DNA from: Bordetella hinzii LMG 13501 | Lineage (GTDB): Bacteria; Pseudomonadota; Gammaproteobacteria; Burkholderiales; Burkholderiaceae_B | DNA length: 50,306 nt | Reading direction: 5' to 3' | NCBI RefSeq assembly: GCF_001548475.1 | Contig: NZ_LRUJ01000038.1 | Location: 1 to 50,306, forward strand | Position numbers and translations under genes: made by a program | The notes under the pieces: model-generated | Told to the model about the DNA's origin: nothing | The model's input: the letters and a program-made list of their open reading frames with translations, nothing else | The model's database searches: none | Part shown: positions 1 to 8,504 of the stretch, piece after piece | How positions within the stretch are numbered: position 1 is the first letter of the stretch | How the letters are laid out: every line of letters begins with the position of its first letter

Positions 1-2
1 GG

Positions 3-452
3 TGGATCGCCTGCCGGCCGCGGGCCGGCGGAATGACGCTGGCCGCGGGGTCGCGCGATGCCCTTATCGCGGGCGCCGGGGTGGGCCTGCAGTATGCCTG
101 CGTGGCGCAAGCGGATCCTCAGGCGGGGCTGTGGCCCGTCCTGGCCAATCGCCTGGCCTCGGTCATCGTGGTGGTCTGCTATGCCCGTCATCTGGGCTTG
201 CCGCTGCGCCTGCCGCGCGGCAGGCGGTTCAGCGCGGCCTGGATAGGCAGTTTGGCGGCGCTGTCGCTGGCCCTGTACCTGTATGCCACCTGGCAGTCGC
301 TGGTCAGCGTGGCCGTCGTGCTGGCGTCGCTGTATCCCGCCATTCCGGTCTTGCTCAGCATTCTGCTGCTGGGCGAAACGCTGACGCCGCGCCAGTGGCG
401 CGGCCTGCTCGTGGCCGCGGTGTCCGTGGGTGTGATCGTCCAAGGCGCCTGA
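3..452 (+). CDS. EamA/DMT-family transporter, C-terminal part
   Basis: The gene enters from the left edge, so only the last ~149 residues are visible. They contain several strongly hydrophobic helices, including AWIGSLAALSLALYLYATW and VAVVLASLYPAIPVLLSILLL, followed by LGETLTPRQWRGLLVAAVSV. That ending, a Leu-Gly-Glu turn then a final helix, is the characteristic end of the second EamA repeat of drug/metabolite exporters. It is therefore an inner-membrane small-molecule exporter. The substrate cannot be told. The start and first repeat lie outside the window. The downstream lipoprotein genes are more than 200 bases away and probably a separate unit. Confidence 0.8.
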   Translation, partial: WIACRPRAGGMTLAAGSRDALIAGAGVGLQYACVAQADPQAGLWPVLANRLASVIVVVCYARHLGLPLRLPRGRRFSAAWIGSLAALSLALYLYATWQSLVSVAVVLASLYPAIPVLLSILLLGETLTPRQWRGLLVAAVSVGVIVQGA

Positions 453-673
453 AAAGCCCATCCCTTTATTAACGAAAACGTCCGCACGGTGTGTGTGCCG
501 GATTTTGCCGCGCGTTATATGGGACGGCGCCGGCGGATTATCGACGCGGTTTATGGAAGAGGCGGGTCCGATTATCCATCCGGCCGGCAATTCAAGCTTG
601 TGGCATTTGAAATGTTTAGTACACTTCTGACACCAAAAATGGCGAGGGTCCTCGCCCGCACACGGAGAAGTCA

Positions 674-1357
674 ATGATCAAGGCGGTGATGAAGGCCGGT
701 ACGCTGATCGCGCTCGCGGCAGCACTGGCAGGTTGCGCAACGGAACGCTCGCAGGCTGTGGCGCCGCCACAGACGGCGGCGGCGGCCTCCAAACCCGCCT
801 ATCAGGGCCCGCGCAGCCCGATTTCGGTGGGCAAGTTCGACAATCGCAGCAATTATCTGCGCGGGGTATTTTCCGACGGCCAGGACCGCCTGGGCGGGCA
901 GGCCAAGACGATTTTGGTCAGCCATTTGCAGCGTACCGGCCGATTCTCCGTCATGGACCGCGAGAACCTGAGCGAAATCGCGCAGGAGGCGGCTTTCAAT
1001 AAAAAGGCCAACCAGATCAAGGGCGCGCGTTATGTGGTCACGGGCGACGTGACCGCCTTCGGCCGCAAGGTCACGGGCGACCAGCAGTTGTTCGGCATCC
1101 TGGGCCGCGGCAAGGAGCAGGTGGCTTACGCCAAGGTGGACCTGAACGTGGTCGATGTGTCCAGCTCCGAAGTCGTCTATTCGGTGACCGGCGCTGGCGA
1201 GTACGCCCTGTCCAACCGCGAGGTCCTGGGCTTCGGCGGTTCGGCGGGCTACGATTCGACCCTCAATGGCAAGGTGCTGGACCTGGCCATCCGCGAGGCC
1301 GTGGACCGCCTGGTCGACGGTATCGAACAGGGCGCCTGGCGTCCGTCCGCCAATTGA
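674..1357 (+). CDS. CsgG-family outer-membrane lipoprotein
   Basis: A 227-residue protein with a lipoprotein signal peptide ending in the lipobox LAGC (Cys at about residue 21). The mature part resembles the CsgG family: an early ISVGKFDNRS strand, ARYVVTGDVTAF, then a segment of alternating polar and hydrophobic residues. CsgG itself is the curli secretion pore. Many CsgG-like lipoproteins are not linked to curli, and no csgA, csgB, csgE or csgF gene is seen here. It starts with ATG behind a GGAG-type ribosome site at about 664-669. It is the first gene of a three-lipoprotein cassette with the DUF4810 and DUF799 proteins that follow, so a joint envelope role is likely. Whether it forms a pore is inference. 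Confidence 0.82.
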   Translation: MIKAVMKAGTLIALAAALAGCATERSQAVAPPQTAAAASKPAYQGPRSPISVGKFDNRSNYLRGVFSDGQDRLGGQAKTILVSHLQRTGRFSVMDRENLSEIAQEAAFNKKANQIKGARYVVTGDVTAFGRKVTGDQQLFGILGRGKEQVAYAKVDLNVVDVSSSEVVYSVTGAGEYALSNREVLGFGGSAGYDSTLNGKVLDLAIREAVDRLVDGIEQGAWRPSAN

Positions 1358-1365
1358 GGACGGCC

Positions 1366-1776
1366 ATGGCGATCCCTCGATTGACCCGCGCGGGCCTGGC
1401 CTGCGCCCTGGTGCTGGGCCTGTCGGCCTGCGCGCAGCAGAAGCCTCTGTACAGCTGGCAGAGCTACCAGCCTTCGGTATACGCCTATCTCAAGGACGAC
1501 GGCGCGGATCCGACCGCCCAGCTGGCGGCCATGGAGAAAAACGTCGAGACCGCGCGCTCGGCCGAGCTGGCCTTGCCGCCGGGTTTCCGCGCGCATATGG
1601 CCCTGCTCTATCTGAAGGCCGGCCAGGACGACAAGGCCGTCGAACAGTTCAATGGCGAAAAAAACGCCTTTCCGGAATCGGCGCCTTTCATGGACTTTTT
1701 GATGAGCAAGAAGGATGCGTCAGCGGCCGGCCTGGCCAAGTCCGCGCCTGACACCAACACCGCGAAAGGGAAGTGA
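1366..1776 (+). CDS. DUF4810 family lipoprotein
   Basis: A 136-residue predicted lipoprotein with a signal peptide ending in LSAC (Cys about residue 22). The mature part reads QQKPLYSWQSYQPSVYAYLK, then helical repeats with TPR-like spacing (MALLYLKAGQDDKAVEQFNGE). The ATG at 1366 is preferred over an in-frame TTG at 1354 because GAGGA at 1356-1360 is correctly spaced for it. The gene begins 8 bases after the CsgG-like gene and is followed immediately by the DUF799 gene, so the three are almost certainly co-transcribed. The family has no assigned biochemical function. The helical-repeat character suggests a partner-binding role for the flanking lipoproteins, which is inference. Confidence 0.8.
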   Translation: MAIPRLTRAGLACALVLGLSACAQQKPLYSWQSYQPSVYAYLKDDGADPTAQLAAMEKNVETARSAELALPPGFRAHMALLYLKAGQDDKAVEQFNGEKNAFPESAPFMDFLMSKKDASAAGLAKSAPDTNTAKGK

Positions 1777-1781
1777 GCCTC

Positions 1782-2438
1782 ATGATCCGTACTCTGTTCC
1801 GTGCCGGCCTGGTGGCAGCGCTGGCCGTCCTGACGGGTTGCGTGGCCGCCCCGCAGCGCAATGTCGATTACAGCGCGTTCCGCGAAAGCAAGCCCGCGTC
1901 CATCCTGGTGTTGCCGCCCCTGAACGAGTCGGTGGAACCGGCCGCTTCGGCCGCGGTGCTGGCCCAGGTGACGTATCCGCTGGCCGAGTCGGGCTATTAC
2001 GTCGTGCCGGTGGCGGTCATGGACGAGACCTTCCGCCAGAACGGCATGATGTCTCCCGATGATGCGCACCAGGTGCCGCCGGCCAAGCTGCGCGAGATCT
2101 TCGGCGCCGACGCCGCGCTGTATCTCAGGGTCAAGCAGTATGGCTCGTCCTACCAGCTGCTGGGCAGCGTGACGACGGTCGCGGTCGATGCCTCGCTGGT
2201 CGATCTGCGCACCGGCGCGCAGCTCTGGGAGGGCACCAAGACGGTGGCCCAGGCCGGCAACGGCGGCCAGGGCGGCATTCTCGGCATGCTGGTGCAGGCG
2301 GTGGTCGACCAGGTGGTCAACACCTTGACCGACCGGGCCTATGGCGTGGCGGCGCTGACCAATCAGCAATTGCTGATGGCCGGCACCGAAGGCGGCCTGC
2401 TCTACGGTCCGCGTTCGCCGCATTACGAGTTCAAGTAA
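1782..2438 (+). CDS. DUF799 (GNA1162-like) lipoprotein
   Basis: A 218-residue lipoprotein: signal peptide with lipobox LTGC (Cys about residue 20), then a mixed alpha/beta domain ([46 protein letters not shown]). It matches the DUF799 family, whose best-known member is the neisserial surface lipoprotein GNA1162. In Neisseria such genes also sit beside CsgG-like and DUF4810 genes. The ATG at 1782 is chosen over an in-frame GTG at 1773 because AAGGGAAG (about 1766-1772) is better spaced for it. The beta-rich ILVLPP segment resembles the TolB-N/CsgG type of fold, suggesting that it and the CsgG-like protein may be structurally related. The exact function is unknown. Confidence 0.82.
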   Translation: MIRTLFRAGLVAALAVLTGCVAAPQRNVDYSAFRESKPASILVLPPLNESVEPAASAAVLAQVTYPLAESGYYVVPVAVMDETFRQNGMMSPDDAHQVPPAKLREIFGADAALYLRVKQYGSSYQLLGSVTTVAVDASLVDLRTGAQLWEGTKTVAQAGNGGQGGILGMLVQAVVDQVVNTLTDRAYGVAALTNQQLLMAGTEGGLLYGPRSPHYEFK

Positions 2439-2450
2439 GTCCTCCGGCGC

Positions 2451-2472
2451 GGCGGCCTGCCCGCAGGCCGCC
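2451..2472. other. Perfect 10-bp inverted repeat between DUF799 gene and panB
   Basis: GGCGGCCTGC, two cytosines, then GCAGGCCGCC would form a very stable RNA hairpin 12 bases after the DUF799 stop. No run of T follows it on either strand, so it is not a classical intrinsic terminator. It may slow polymerase or protect the 3' end of the lipoprotein mRNA. Confidence 0.5.
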
Positions 2473-2509
2473 GCCTGGTGTAGCCTTGGCCCTCCAACAA
2501 GGAGAAGAC

Positions 2510-3370
2510 ATGGCTAGCAGCACGCAGCAGAACCGTCCCGCGCCCTATGGCGGCGCGGGCCCGGCCCGCAAAGTCACGCCACGGCGCCTGCAGGAGATGC
2601 GCGACGCGGGCGAGAAGATCGTCATGCTCACCGCCTATGACGCGGTCTTCGCGGGCCTGGCCGGGCAAGCTGGCGTAGATGTCGTACTGGTGGGCGATTC
2701 CCTGGGCATGGTCTGCCAGGGCCGCGACAGCACGGTGCCGGTGACGATGGACGACATGGTCTACCACACGCAAAGCGTGGCCCGCGGCTTGGCGGCCGCA
2801 CCTTCCCTCCTATTGTCCGACCTGCCCTTCGGCAGCTATCACGGCAGCCAGGACGACGCCATGCGCAATGCCTCCCGGCTGATGCAGGCCGGCGCGCATA
2901 TGGTCAAGCTTGAAGGCGGCGGCTGGACCGCTCCCCTGGTGCGCTTCCTGGTCGAGCGCGGCGTGCCGGTGTGCGCCCATCTGGGGCTGACCCCGCAGAC
3001 CGTGCATGCCCTGAGCGGCTATCGGGTGCAGGGGCGCGACGATGACGGCGCCGCCCTGCTCGAGCGCCACGCGCGCGAACTGGCCGACGCGGGCGCGACC
3101 CTGCTGGTGCTGGAAATGGTGCCGGCCGCGCTGTCGGCGCGCATCACCCGGGCCCTGCCGTCCTGCCACACCATAGGCATAGGCGCGGGCCGCGGCACCG
3201 CGGGCCAGGTGCTGGTGATGCACGACATGCTGGGCGCCAGCCTGGGCAAGACGCCGCGCTTCGTGAAGAACTTCCTGGCCGGCAGCGGCGGCGTGCGCGA
3301 AGCGTTCGAAGCCTATGCGCGCGCGGTCCGCGAGGGCAGCTTCCCCGACGACGCCCTGCACGCCTGGTAG
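2510..3370 (+). CDS. panB: 3-Methyl-2-oxobutanoate hydroxymethyltransferase
   Basis: The first committed enzyme of pantothenate synthesis: it transfers a hydroxymethyl group from 5,10-methylene-tetrahydrofolate to alpha-ketoisovalerate to give ketopantoate, in the cytosol. The 286-residue product carries the family landmarks in order: [20 protein letters not shown] (metal-binding Asp), [11 protein letters not shown] (second Asp), MVKLEGG (third acidic ligand), [19 protein letters not shown] (catalytic Glu) and HTIGIGAG. The ATG at 2510 is chosen because AAGGAG lies at 2499-2504; an in-frame start at 2486 lacks such a site. It has a ~20-residue N-terminal extension relative to the E. coli enzyme. 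panC is not adjacent. The next gene is convergent only 4 bases away. Confidence 0.96.
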   Translation: MASSTQQNRPAPYGGAGPARKVTPRRLQEMRDAGEKIVMLTAYDAVFAGLAGQAGVDVVLVGDSLGMVCQGRDSTVPVTMDDMVYHTQSVARGLAAAPSLLLSDLPFGSYHGSQDDAMRNASRLMQAGAHMVKLEGGGWTAPLVRFLVERGVPVCAHLGLTPQTVHALSGYRVQGRDDDGAALLERHARELADAGATLLVLEMVPAALSARITRALPSCHTIGIGAGRGTAGQVLVMHDMLGASLGKTPRFVKNFLAGSGGVREAFEAYARAVREGSFPDDALHAW

Positions 3371-3374
3371 CGTC

Positions 3375-4616
3375 TTAGCCGAACTTGCGCCGGGCATCCA
3401 GCGCCAGGCCGGCGCCGATGCTGCCGAACAGATCGCCTTCAACGCTGCGCGCCCCGGGCAGCAGCGCCGAGACACGTTCGCGCAGGCAGGGCACGCGGCT
3501 CGATCCTCCGGTGAAGAACAGCGTGTCGACCGCGCTCACGCCGGCATCGGCCAGCAGGCGCGCCACCGTTGTCTCGATGCGGTCGATCAGGCCGTTCATC
3601 GAGAGGTCGAACGCCGGCCGGTCGATGTCGGCCGCCAGCCGCGGCGCGATGCGCGCCAGGTCGATACGGGTGGACGGCGCCTCGGACAGGGCGATCTTCG
3701 CTTCCTCGACCTGGATGGCGACCCAATGTCCCTCGCGGTTCTTGATGAGCGTCATCAGGTGGCCGATCTTGTCGCGCTCGACCGCCTGGGCCTGGATGAA
3801 GGCGAAGGTCTCGGCCGCCTTGCGGGTATAGGCCTGGTTGATGGTGTGCCAGCAGGCCAGGTTGGCGTATTGCGTGGACGGCACGTCCTTGCCGGTCTTC
3901 AGCTGCCCGCCCAGGCCGAACAGCGGCATGACGTGGGCCATGCTCAGCTGTTTGTCGAAATCGGTGCCGCCGATATGCACGCCGCCATGGGCCAGGATGT
4001 CCTCGCGGCGGTCGGCACGGCCGGCGCGCTGCGGTCCCAGGCGGATGAGCGAGAAGTCGGAAGTCCCGCCGCCGATGTCGATGACCAGCACCAGTTCTTC
4101 GCGCGTGATCTGCGATTCGTAGTCGAAGGCGGCCGCCAGCGGTTCGTACTGGAAGGCGATCTCGCGCAGGCCCACGGCGCGGGCGATCTCTCCCAGCGTG
4201 TCCTCGGCCAGCTGGTCGGCCTTGGCGTCGTCGTCCACGAAAAAGACCGGCCGGCCGAGCACGGCGGCCTCGAAACCGCGGCCGGCGGCGGCTTCGGCGC
4301 GGGCCTTGAGCTCGGCGATGAAGCGTGTGAGCAGCACCTTGAACGGCAGGGCGCGGCCAGCCACCTCGGTGTGGCCCTCCATCAGGGAGCTGCCCAGCAG
4401 GCTCTTCATGGAGCGCATCAGGCGGCCGTCGTAGCCGGCCACATAATCGGCGATGGCCGCGCGGCCGTAGCTCACCTCGTCATCTTCGTCATGAAAGAAG
4501 ATGGCCGAAGGCAAGGTGGGTCTGCCGTCTTCCAGCGCGAGCAGGGCGTGCTGTCCGGGGCGCATCCAGCCGACGGTGGAGTTGGAAGTGCCGAAGTCGA
4601 TTCCGCAGGCAGTCAT
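3375..4616 (-). CDS. YegD-like Hsp70 family protein
   Basis: A 413-residue protein built from the actin/Hsp70 ATPase fold only. The phosphate-1 loop GIDFGTSNSTV is at residues 5-15, the second phosphate loop reads LVLVIDIGGGTSDFSL, and the adenosine motif FTGGSSRVPCLRERV is near the C-terminus. There is no beta-sandwich substrate-binding domain, and the length fits the E. coli YegD family of putative chaperones rather than DnaK (about 640 residues). It is convergent with panB and stands alone. Its cellular role is not established, and client binding cannot be assumed without the substrate domain. Confidence 0.87.
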   Translation of the reverse strand: MTACGIDFGTSNSTVGWMRPGQHALLALEDGRPTLPSAIFFHDEDDEVSYGRAAIADYVAGYDGRLMRSMKSLLGSSLMEGHTEVAGRALPFKVLLTRFIAELKARAEAAAGRGFEAAVLGRPVFFVDDDAKADQLAEDTLGEIARAVGLREIAFQYEPLAAAFDYESQITREELVLVIDIGGGTSDFSLIRLGPQRAGRADRREDILAHGGVHIGGTDFDKQLSMAHVMPLFGLGGQLKTGKDVPSTQYANLACWHTINQAYTRKAAETFAFIQAQAVERDKIGHLMTLIKNREGHWVAIQVEEAKIALSEAPSTRIDLARIAPRLAADIDRPAFDLSMNGLIDRIETTVARLLADAGVSAVDTLFFTGGSSRVPCLRERVSALLPGARSVEGDLFGSIGAGLALDARRKFG

Positions 4617-4729
4617 GGCAAACCAGGAAAAAAGCGCGCTAGTGTAGCCCAGGCCGCCCCGCCCTAGGGGTATGCCGGAATGGAGGCCCGGGGGCGGCGG
4701 CCCGATAATGCGCGCAGTATCGCGCCCTT

Positions 4730-5713
4730 ATGTTGCACGCCATGACTCCCCCGCCTCCCCTGGCCGACACCATCGTCGGCGACCATCCTTCCATCGTGGC
4801 CCTGCGCGACCTGGTGCTGCGCGTGGCGCGCAGCCGCGCCAGCACGGTGCTTATCTACGGCGAGACCGGCACCGGCAAAGGCCTGGTGGCGCGCGCGCTG
4901 CACGATCATTCCGCTCGCGCCGAGAAAGGCTTCACCGAAATCAACTGCGCCGCCATCCCCGGCAACCTGCTGGAGTCCGAGCTGTTCGGCCATGAGCGCG
5001 GCGCTTTCACGGGCGCCGTCGCGCGCAAGGAAGGCTTGCTGGAGATCGCCCATGGCGGCAGCGTCTTCCTGGACGAGGTGCGCGAGCTCGAGCCCATGAT
5101 GCAGGCCAAGATCCTCACCTTGCTCGACAGCCGGCGCTTCCGGCGCATCGGCGCGGTGCATGAGCTGACGACCGACGTGCGCTTTATCGCGGCCACCAAC
5201 AAGATCCTGCTGGGCGAGGTGGGCGCGGGCAAGTTCCGCGATGACCTTTACTACCGCCTGCAGGTGGTGTCGATCAATCTTCCGCCGCTGCGCGAGCGCG
5301 GCGACGATGTCTTCGTGCTGGCCGACCGCTTCCTGGCGCGCTACAACCGGCTGCATGCCAGCGGCTTCCGGCGCATCGATCCGGCGGTGCAGGAGGTCTT
5401 TCGCCGCTATCGCTGGCCGGGCAATGTGCGCGAGCTGGGCAATCTGCTGGAGCGCATCTGCATCCTGGACAGCGGCGACACCGTGGGCCTGGAACATCTG
5501 CCGGCGCGCATTGTGCGCGATGCCAGCGAGCCGGCCGGCACGGGCGGCTACGCCGCCCGCACGGCGGATTTCCAGCGCCGCATGATCCAGTCGGCCCTGG
5601 CCGCGCAGGGCGGCAGCATGGCCGCCGCCGCGCAGGCGCTGGGGCTGACGCGGCATGCCCTGCGGCACCAGATGCTGCGGCTGGGGCTGGAAAAAAAGCC
5701 CGGCCAGGCCTGA
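4730..5713 (+). CDS. Receiver-less sigma-54-dependent transcriptional activator
   Basis: A 327-residue bacterial enhancer-binding protein. After about 12 residues it goes straight into the AAA+ domain: Walker A GETGTGKG (44-51), the sigma-54 contact loop GAFTGA (91-96), Walker B SVFLDE (111-116), and FRDDLYYRL followed by LPPLRERGDD. A Fis-type helix-turn-helix ends the protein (GGSMAAAAQALGLTRHALR). There is no PAS, GAF, V4R or response-regulator domain, as in PspF, so it must be controlled by a partner protein, by expression or by direct binding. It is convergent with the AtuA-like/DUF4387/Bug operon, whose promoter carries a perfect -24/-12 element and an upstream palindrome. That operon is its obvious candidate target. 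Confidence 0.9.
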   Translation: MLHAMTPPPPLADTIVGDHPSIVALRDLVLRVARSRASTVLIYGETGTGKGLVARALHDHSARAEKGFTEINCAAIPGNLLESELFGHERGAFTGAVARKEGLLEIAHGGSVFLDEVRELEPMMQAKILTLLDSRRFRRIGAVHELTTDVRFIAATNKILLGEVGAGKFRDDLYYRLQVVSINLPPLRERGDDVFVLADRFLARYNRLHASGFRRIDPAVQEVFRRYRWPGNVRELGNLLERICILDSGDTVGLEHLPARIVRDASEPAGTGGYAARTADFQRRMIQSALAAQGGSMAAAAQALGLTRHALRHQMLRLGLEKKPGQA

Positions 5714-5727
5714 CGGCCGAGCCGGGC
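5691..5727 (-). terminator. Intrinsic terminator of the AtuA/DUF4387/Bug operon
   Basis: Read on the minus strand, GCCCGGC and GCCGGGC form a 7-bp outer stem with an inner GGCC/GGCC stem, directly followed by seven T. It lies 23 bases beyond the Bug gene stop, where a terminator belongs. It also lies inside the last codons of the convergent activator gene, so those codons (KKPGQA) double as terminator sequence. Confidence 0.85.
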
Positions 5728-5749
5728 AAGGACTGCGTCAAGCCTTCGT

Positions 5750-6712
5750 CTATTCGACGCTGATGTGGTGGCTCTGGGCCACGTCGCGCCACAGGGCGTA
5801 GTCCCGGGCGACACGCTGGGCGAACTCGGTGCTGCCGATGGCCGCGGGCACGGTGCCGTCCATGTCCAGCAGCGCGGTGCTCTCGGGGGTCCGCGCCACG
5901 CGATTGATGGCCTGGTTGTAGCGGTCGATCAGGTCCTGGGGCGTGCCGGCCGGCGCGAACACGCCGACCCAGATATCGACCGCGTAGCCGGGCAGGATGG
6001 CGGCGGCCGGCGCGAGCTTGGGGAAGGCCGGATGGGGGTCGCGGGCCGTGGTCGCCACCAGCTTGATCTTGCCCGACTGCACCAGCGGCGCCAGCGAGCT
6101 GTAGTTGGCCAGCATGATGTCGATCTGTCCGCCGGCCATGTCGGAGGCGGCATTGGCCGCGCCCTTGTAGGGCACGTGGGTCATGCTGACGTGGGCGGCA
6201 TCGTTCATCATCACGGTCGCCAGGTGCGCGAGCGAGCCGATGCCGGCCGTGCCGTAATTGAGCACGTCCGGCTTGGCGCGCGCGGCCTCCAGGACGTCGG
6301 CCAGGCTGGCGTAGGGCTTGGCGCCGGTCACGCCGATGACCAGCGGCCCCTCTCCCACCATGGCCACGGGCGCGAAGCTCTTGACCGGATCGTAGGGCAT
6401 GCGCGGCTGGGTGGCGGCCGAGGTCAGGAAGGTGGACGAGGTCAGTAGCAGGGTCGCGCCGTCCTTGGCGGACTTGGCCACGTAGTCCGAGCCGATGACG
6501 CCGGCCGCGCCGACCCGGTTCTCGACGATGACGATGGTCTTCAGCTGTTCCGCCAGCTGGGGGGCGAGGGCGCGCGCGATGGCGTCATTGCTCGCCCCGG
6601 CGCTGAAGGGCACGACGATCTTGAGTTGCTTGGGCACCGGCGTGGGCGCCTGCTGCGCCTGGGCGCCGGTGGCCAGCGCGCACAGCGCCAGCGCCTGGAG
6701 GATGTTCTTCAT
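5750..6712 (-). CDS. Bug/TctC-family periplasmic solute-binding protein
   Basis: A 320-residue tripartite tricarboxylate transporter receptor homologue. The signal peptide (MKNILQALALCALATGAQAQ) is followed by the family marks KIVVPFSAGASNDAIAR, IVENRVGAAGVIG, LNYGTAGIGSLAHL, THVPYKGA and GVFAPAGTP near the end. Bug proteins bind small carboxylates or amides in the periplasm; no TctA/TctB membrane genes lie here, as is usual for orphan Bug genes. It is the last gene of a minus-strand operon behind an AtuA-like protein and DUF4387, so it probably captures the substrate of that pathway. The ligand is unknown. Confidence 0.93.
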   Translation of the reverse strand: MKNILQALALCALATGAQAQQAPTPVPKQLKIVVPFSAGASNDAIARALAPQLAEQLKTIVIVENRVGAAGVIGSDYVAKSAKDGATLLLTSSTFLTSAATQPRMPYDPVKSFAPVAMVGEGPLVIGVTGAKPYASLADVLEAARAKPDVLNYGTAGIGSLAHLATVMMNDAAHVSMTHVPYKGAANAASDMAGGQIDIMLANYSSLAPLVQSGKIKLVATTARDPHPAFPKLAPAAAILPGYAVDIWVGVFAPAGTPQDLIDRYNQAINRVARTPESTALLDMDGTVPAAIGSTEFAQRVARDYALWRDVAQSHHISVE

Positions 6713-6766
6713 AGGTTGTTCCCCTTGTATTGGCCGGGGCCCGCGCCGGGCGGGCCCGCGTGCCGG

Positions 6767-7087
6767 TCAGCGTTGCACGGGCAGGTCCAGCAGCGGCGCG
6801 TACTGTTGGGCGCCGAAGATATCGCCATCGCCGGCCGAGCCGCTGGGCACGAGACGATAGATGGTGAATTTGATCGCCAGGCCGGGATCGTATTCGACGA
6901 AGTCCGAGATGCGCGCGTCGGGGATGCGGTAGAGCGCGGCCACGCTCTTGCGCGTGAGCGCGCCCGAGCGCTTCACCGATTCATAGGTGTCGCGGTCGCG
7001 GAAGATGATGTCGAAGGTGATCTTGTTCACGCCGGCATTCTTGCTGCGTATGGTCTTGGCGAGTTCGCTCAGTTTCTGCGTGGGCAT
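6767..7087 (-). CDS. DUF4387 (AtuA-associated) protein
   Basis: A 106-residue cytosolic protein without signal peptide: KLSELAKTIRSKNAGVNKIT, FDIIFRDRDTYE, then PDARISDFVEYDPGLAIKFTIYR. This matches the small DUF4387 family found beside, or fused to, AtuA-like DUF1446 proteins. Here it sits 11 bases after the AtuA-like stop and 54 bases before the Bug gene, so it is part of that operon. Its activity is unknown; obligate pairing suggests a subunit or accessory of the AtuA-like protein. Confidence 0.8.
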   Translation of the reverse strand: MPTQKLSELAKTIRSKNAGVNKITFDIIFRDRDTYESVKRSGALTRKSVAALYRIPDARISDFVEYDPGLAIKFTIYRLVPSGSAGDGDIFGAQQYAPLLDLPVQR

Positions 7088-7098
7088 GGCGTGTTCTC

Positions 7099-8454
7099 TC
7101 AGGCCTCGATGATATGGGTTTGGATCAGTTCGAAGATGTCGTCCACCGGGATGGTGTGATTCAGCGTCCAGCGATAGGCGGCGCTGGCGCGCACGACTTC
7201 ATCGAGGGGGAAGGACACCGATCCGGCCGTGCCCTTGACGTCGGGCAGGCGGGCATAGAACATCTGGCGCAGGCCCGTCAGGGTGAGCTCTTCGGCCATC
7301 TCGGCCGTGGGCGCCACGCCCTGCACCATGATGCACAGCTCGTGCGCCGGCTGGTCGCGCAGCGGCTCCAGGTCTCCCATGACGCCGTCGCGGCCATAGA
7401 CCTTGTAATGCAGCTCGTAGCCGCTGTCGCCGAAGCGTTCGCGGACCTTGTCGCGCGCCCAGGCGATGACGCGGTCGATGTTGGCGATGGTGTAGGGGTC
7501 GCGCACGCCGCACAGGCCGATGTAGCGCTCGCCCACCTTGCCCGAGCCTTCCAGCTTGACGGTCAGGCGCTCCGAGGGGATGAAGCGCGAGCCGGTGATG
7601 CGGGTGGTCTTCTCGTCGAGCTGCTCATAGTGGCATTCGCGCATATCCAGCTTGCCGCCGGCGAAAAATTCTTCGTAGGGGTTGGAGCGCTCGTACATGG
7701 CGTGGCCGGCGACCGAGGCGATGGTGCAGCGCTGCTCGGGATGCATGGCCGTCACGCGCACGTCCTCGTGGCTGATCTCGCCCAGCACGGTTTCCTTGCC
7801 GCCATAGGGTTCGGCGCAGAACGACGCGCATTCCAGTACCTTGCCCAGGTAATAGGCCTGGTCGGCGGCGAAGCCGTGATGCAGCGCGGGCGCGGCGAAC
7901 ACGGCGGCATCCGAGCTGCGTCCACCGATGATGACGTCGGCGCCGGCTTCCAGCAGCTTCAGATAAGGCTGCACGCCGGCCACGGCGACGATGCGCTCGG
8001 TGGCGTCCAGTTCGGCTTCGGTCAGGTCCGCGTAGCCGTCCAGGCCGGCGATGGTCGCGCCCGCGCGCATCTTGCGGCGCACGAAGTCAGGATCCACCTC
8101 GGAATAGAAATAGCCGATCTTGAACGGCGCCAGGCCATGCTTGGCGGCCAGTTCGCGGATGATGCGCACATAAAGATCCACGCGGCTGTTCGAGCCGGTG
8201 TCGCCGGCCGAGCCGATGATCATGGGCACTCCCTGCCCGCGCGCGGCCAGCAGCATCTGCTCCAGGTCGTGGCGCTGCCAGGCTTCGGGGCTGGTCGAGG
8301 TGTCCGAGCCCAGGGGCACGGGGCCCACGTCGTCGCTGCCGGAGTCGGCGGCGATGTAGTCGGGCCGGGCGCGCACGCCGGCCTGGAAACTCTCGGTACG
8401 CAGGGGGGCAAAGCCCAGGTGTCCGTTCGGACAAATGATTCTCATGGAGCGCAT
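7099..8454 (-). CDS. AtuA-like acyclic terpene utilisation family protein (DUF1446)
   Basis: A 451-residue protein resembling the DUF1446/AtuA family, named after the citronellol/geraniol (acyclic terpene) pathway of Pseudomonas. Landmarks are MIIGSAGDTGSNSRVDLY near the N-terminus, ADVIIGGRSSDAAVFAAP, and GSVSFPLDEVVRASAAY near the end. No transmembrane segment or signal is visible. Alternative starts are the ATG at 8454 and one three codons downstream (8445); neither has a clear ribosome site. No other atu genes (carboxylase, dehydrogenases) are present, so a terpene role must not be assumed. The partners are DUF4387 and a Bug protein, and transcription is probably sigma-54-dependent. Confidence 0.85.
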   Translation of the reverse strand: MRSMRIICPNGHLGFAPLRTESFQAGVRARPDYIAADSGSDDVGPVPLGSDTSTSPEAWQRHDLEQMLLAARGQGVPMIIGSAGDTGSNSRVDLYVRIIRELAAKHGLAPFKIGYFYSEVDPDFVRRKMRAGATIAGLDGYADLTEAELDATERIVAVAGVQPYLKLLEAGADVIIGGRSSDAAVFAAPALHHGFAADQAYYLGKVLECASFCAEPYGGKETVLGEISHEDVRVTAMHPEQRCTIASVAGHAMYERSNPYEEFFAGGKLDMRECHYEQLDEKTTRITGSRFIPSERLTVKLEGSGKVGERYIGLCGVRDPYTIANIDRVIAWARDKVRERFGDSGYELHYKVYGRDGVMGDLEPLRDQPAHELCIMVQGVAPTAEMAEELTLTGLRQMFYARLPDVKGTAGSVSFPLDEVVRASAAYRWTLNHTIPVDDIFELIQTHIIEA

Positions 8455-8504
8455 CTTCTGACTCGGTTGAGGAAGGCCACACAGGGCCGGAATCCTCGGG
8501 ATAT

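Noticed and set aside
3315-4667. 450-codon plus-strand frame
   Set aside because: It is antisense to the Hsp70-like gene, whose ATPase motifs are unmistakable.
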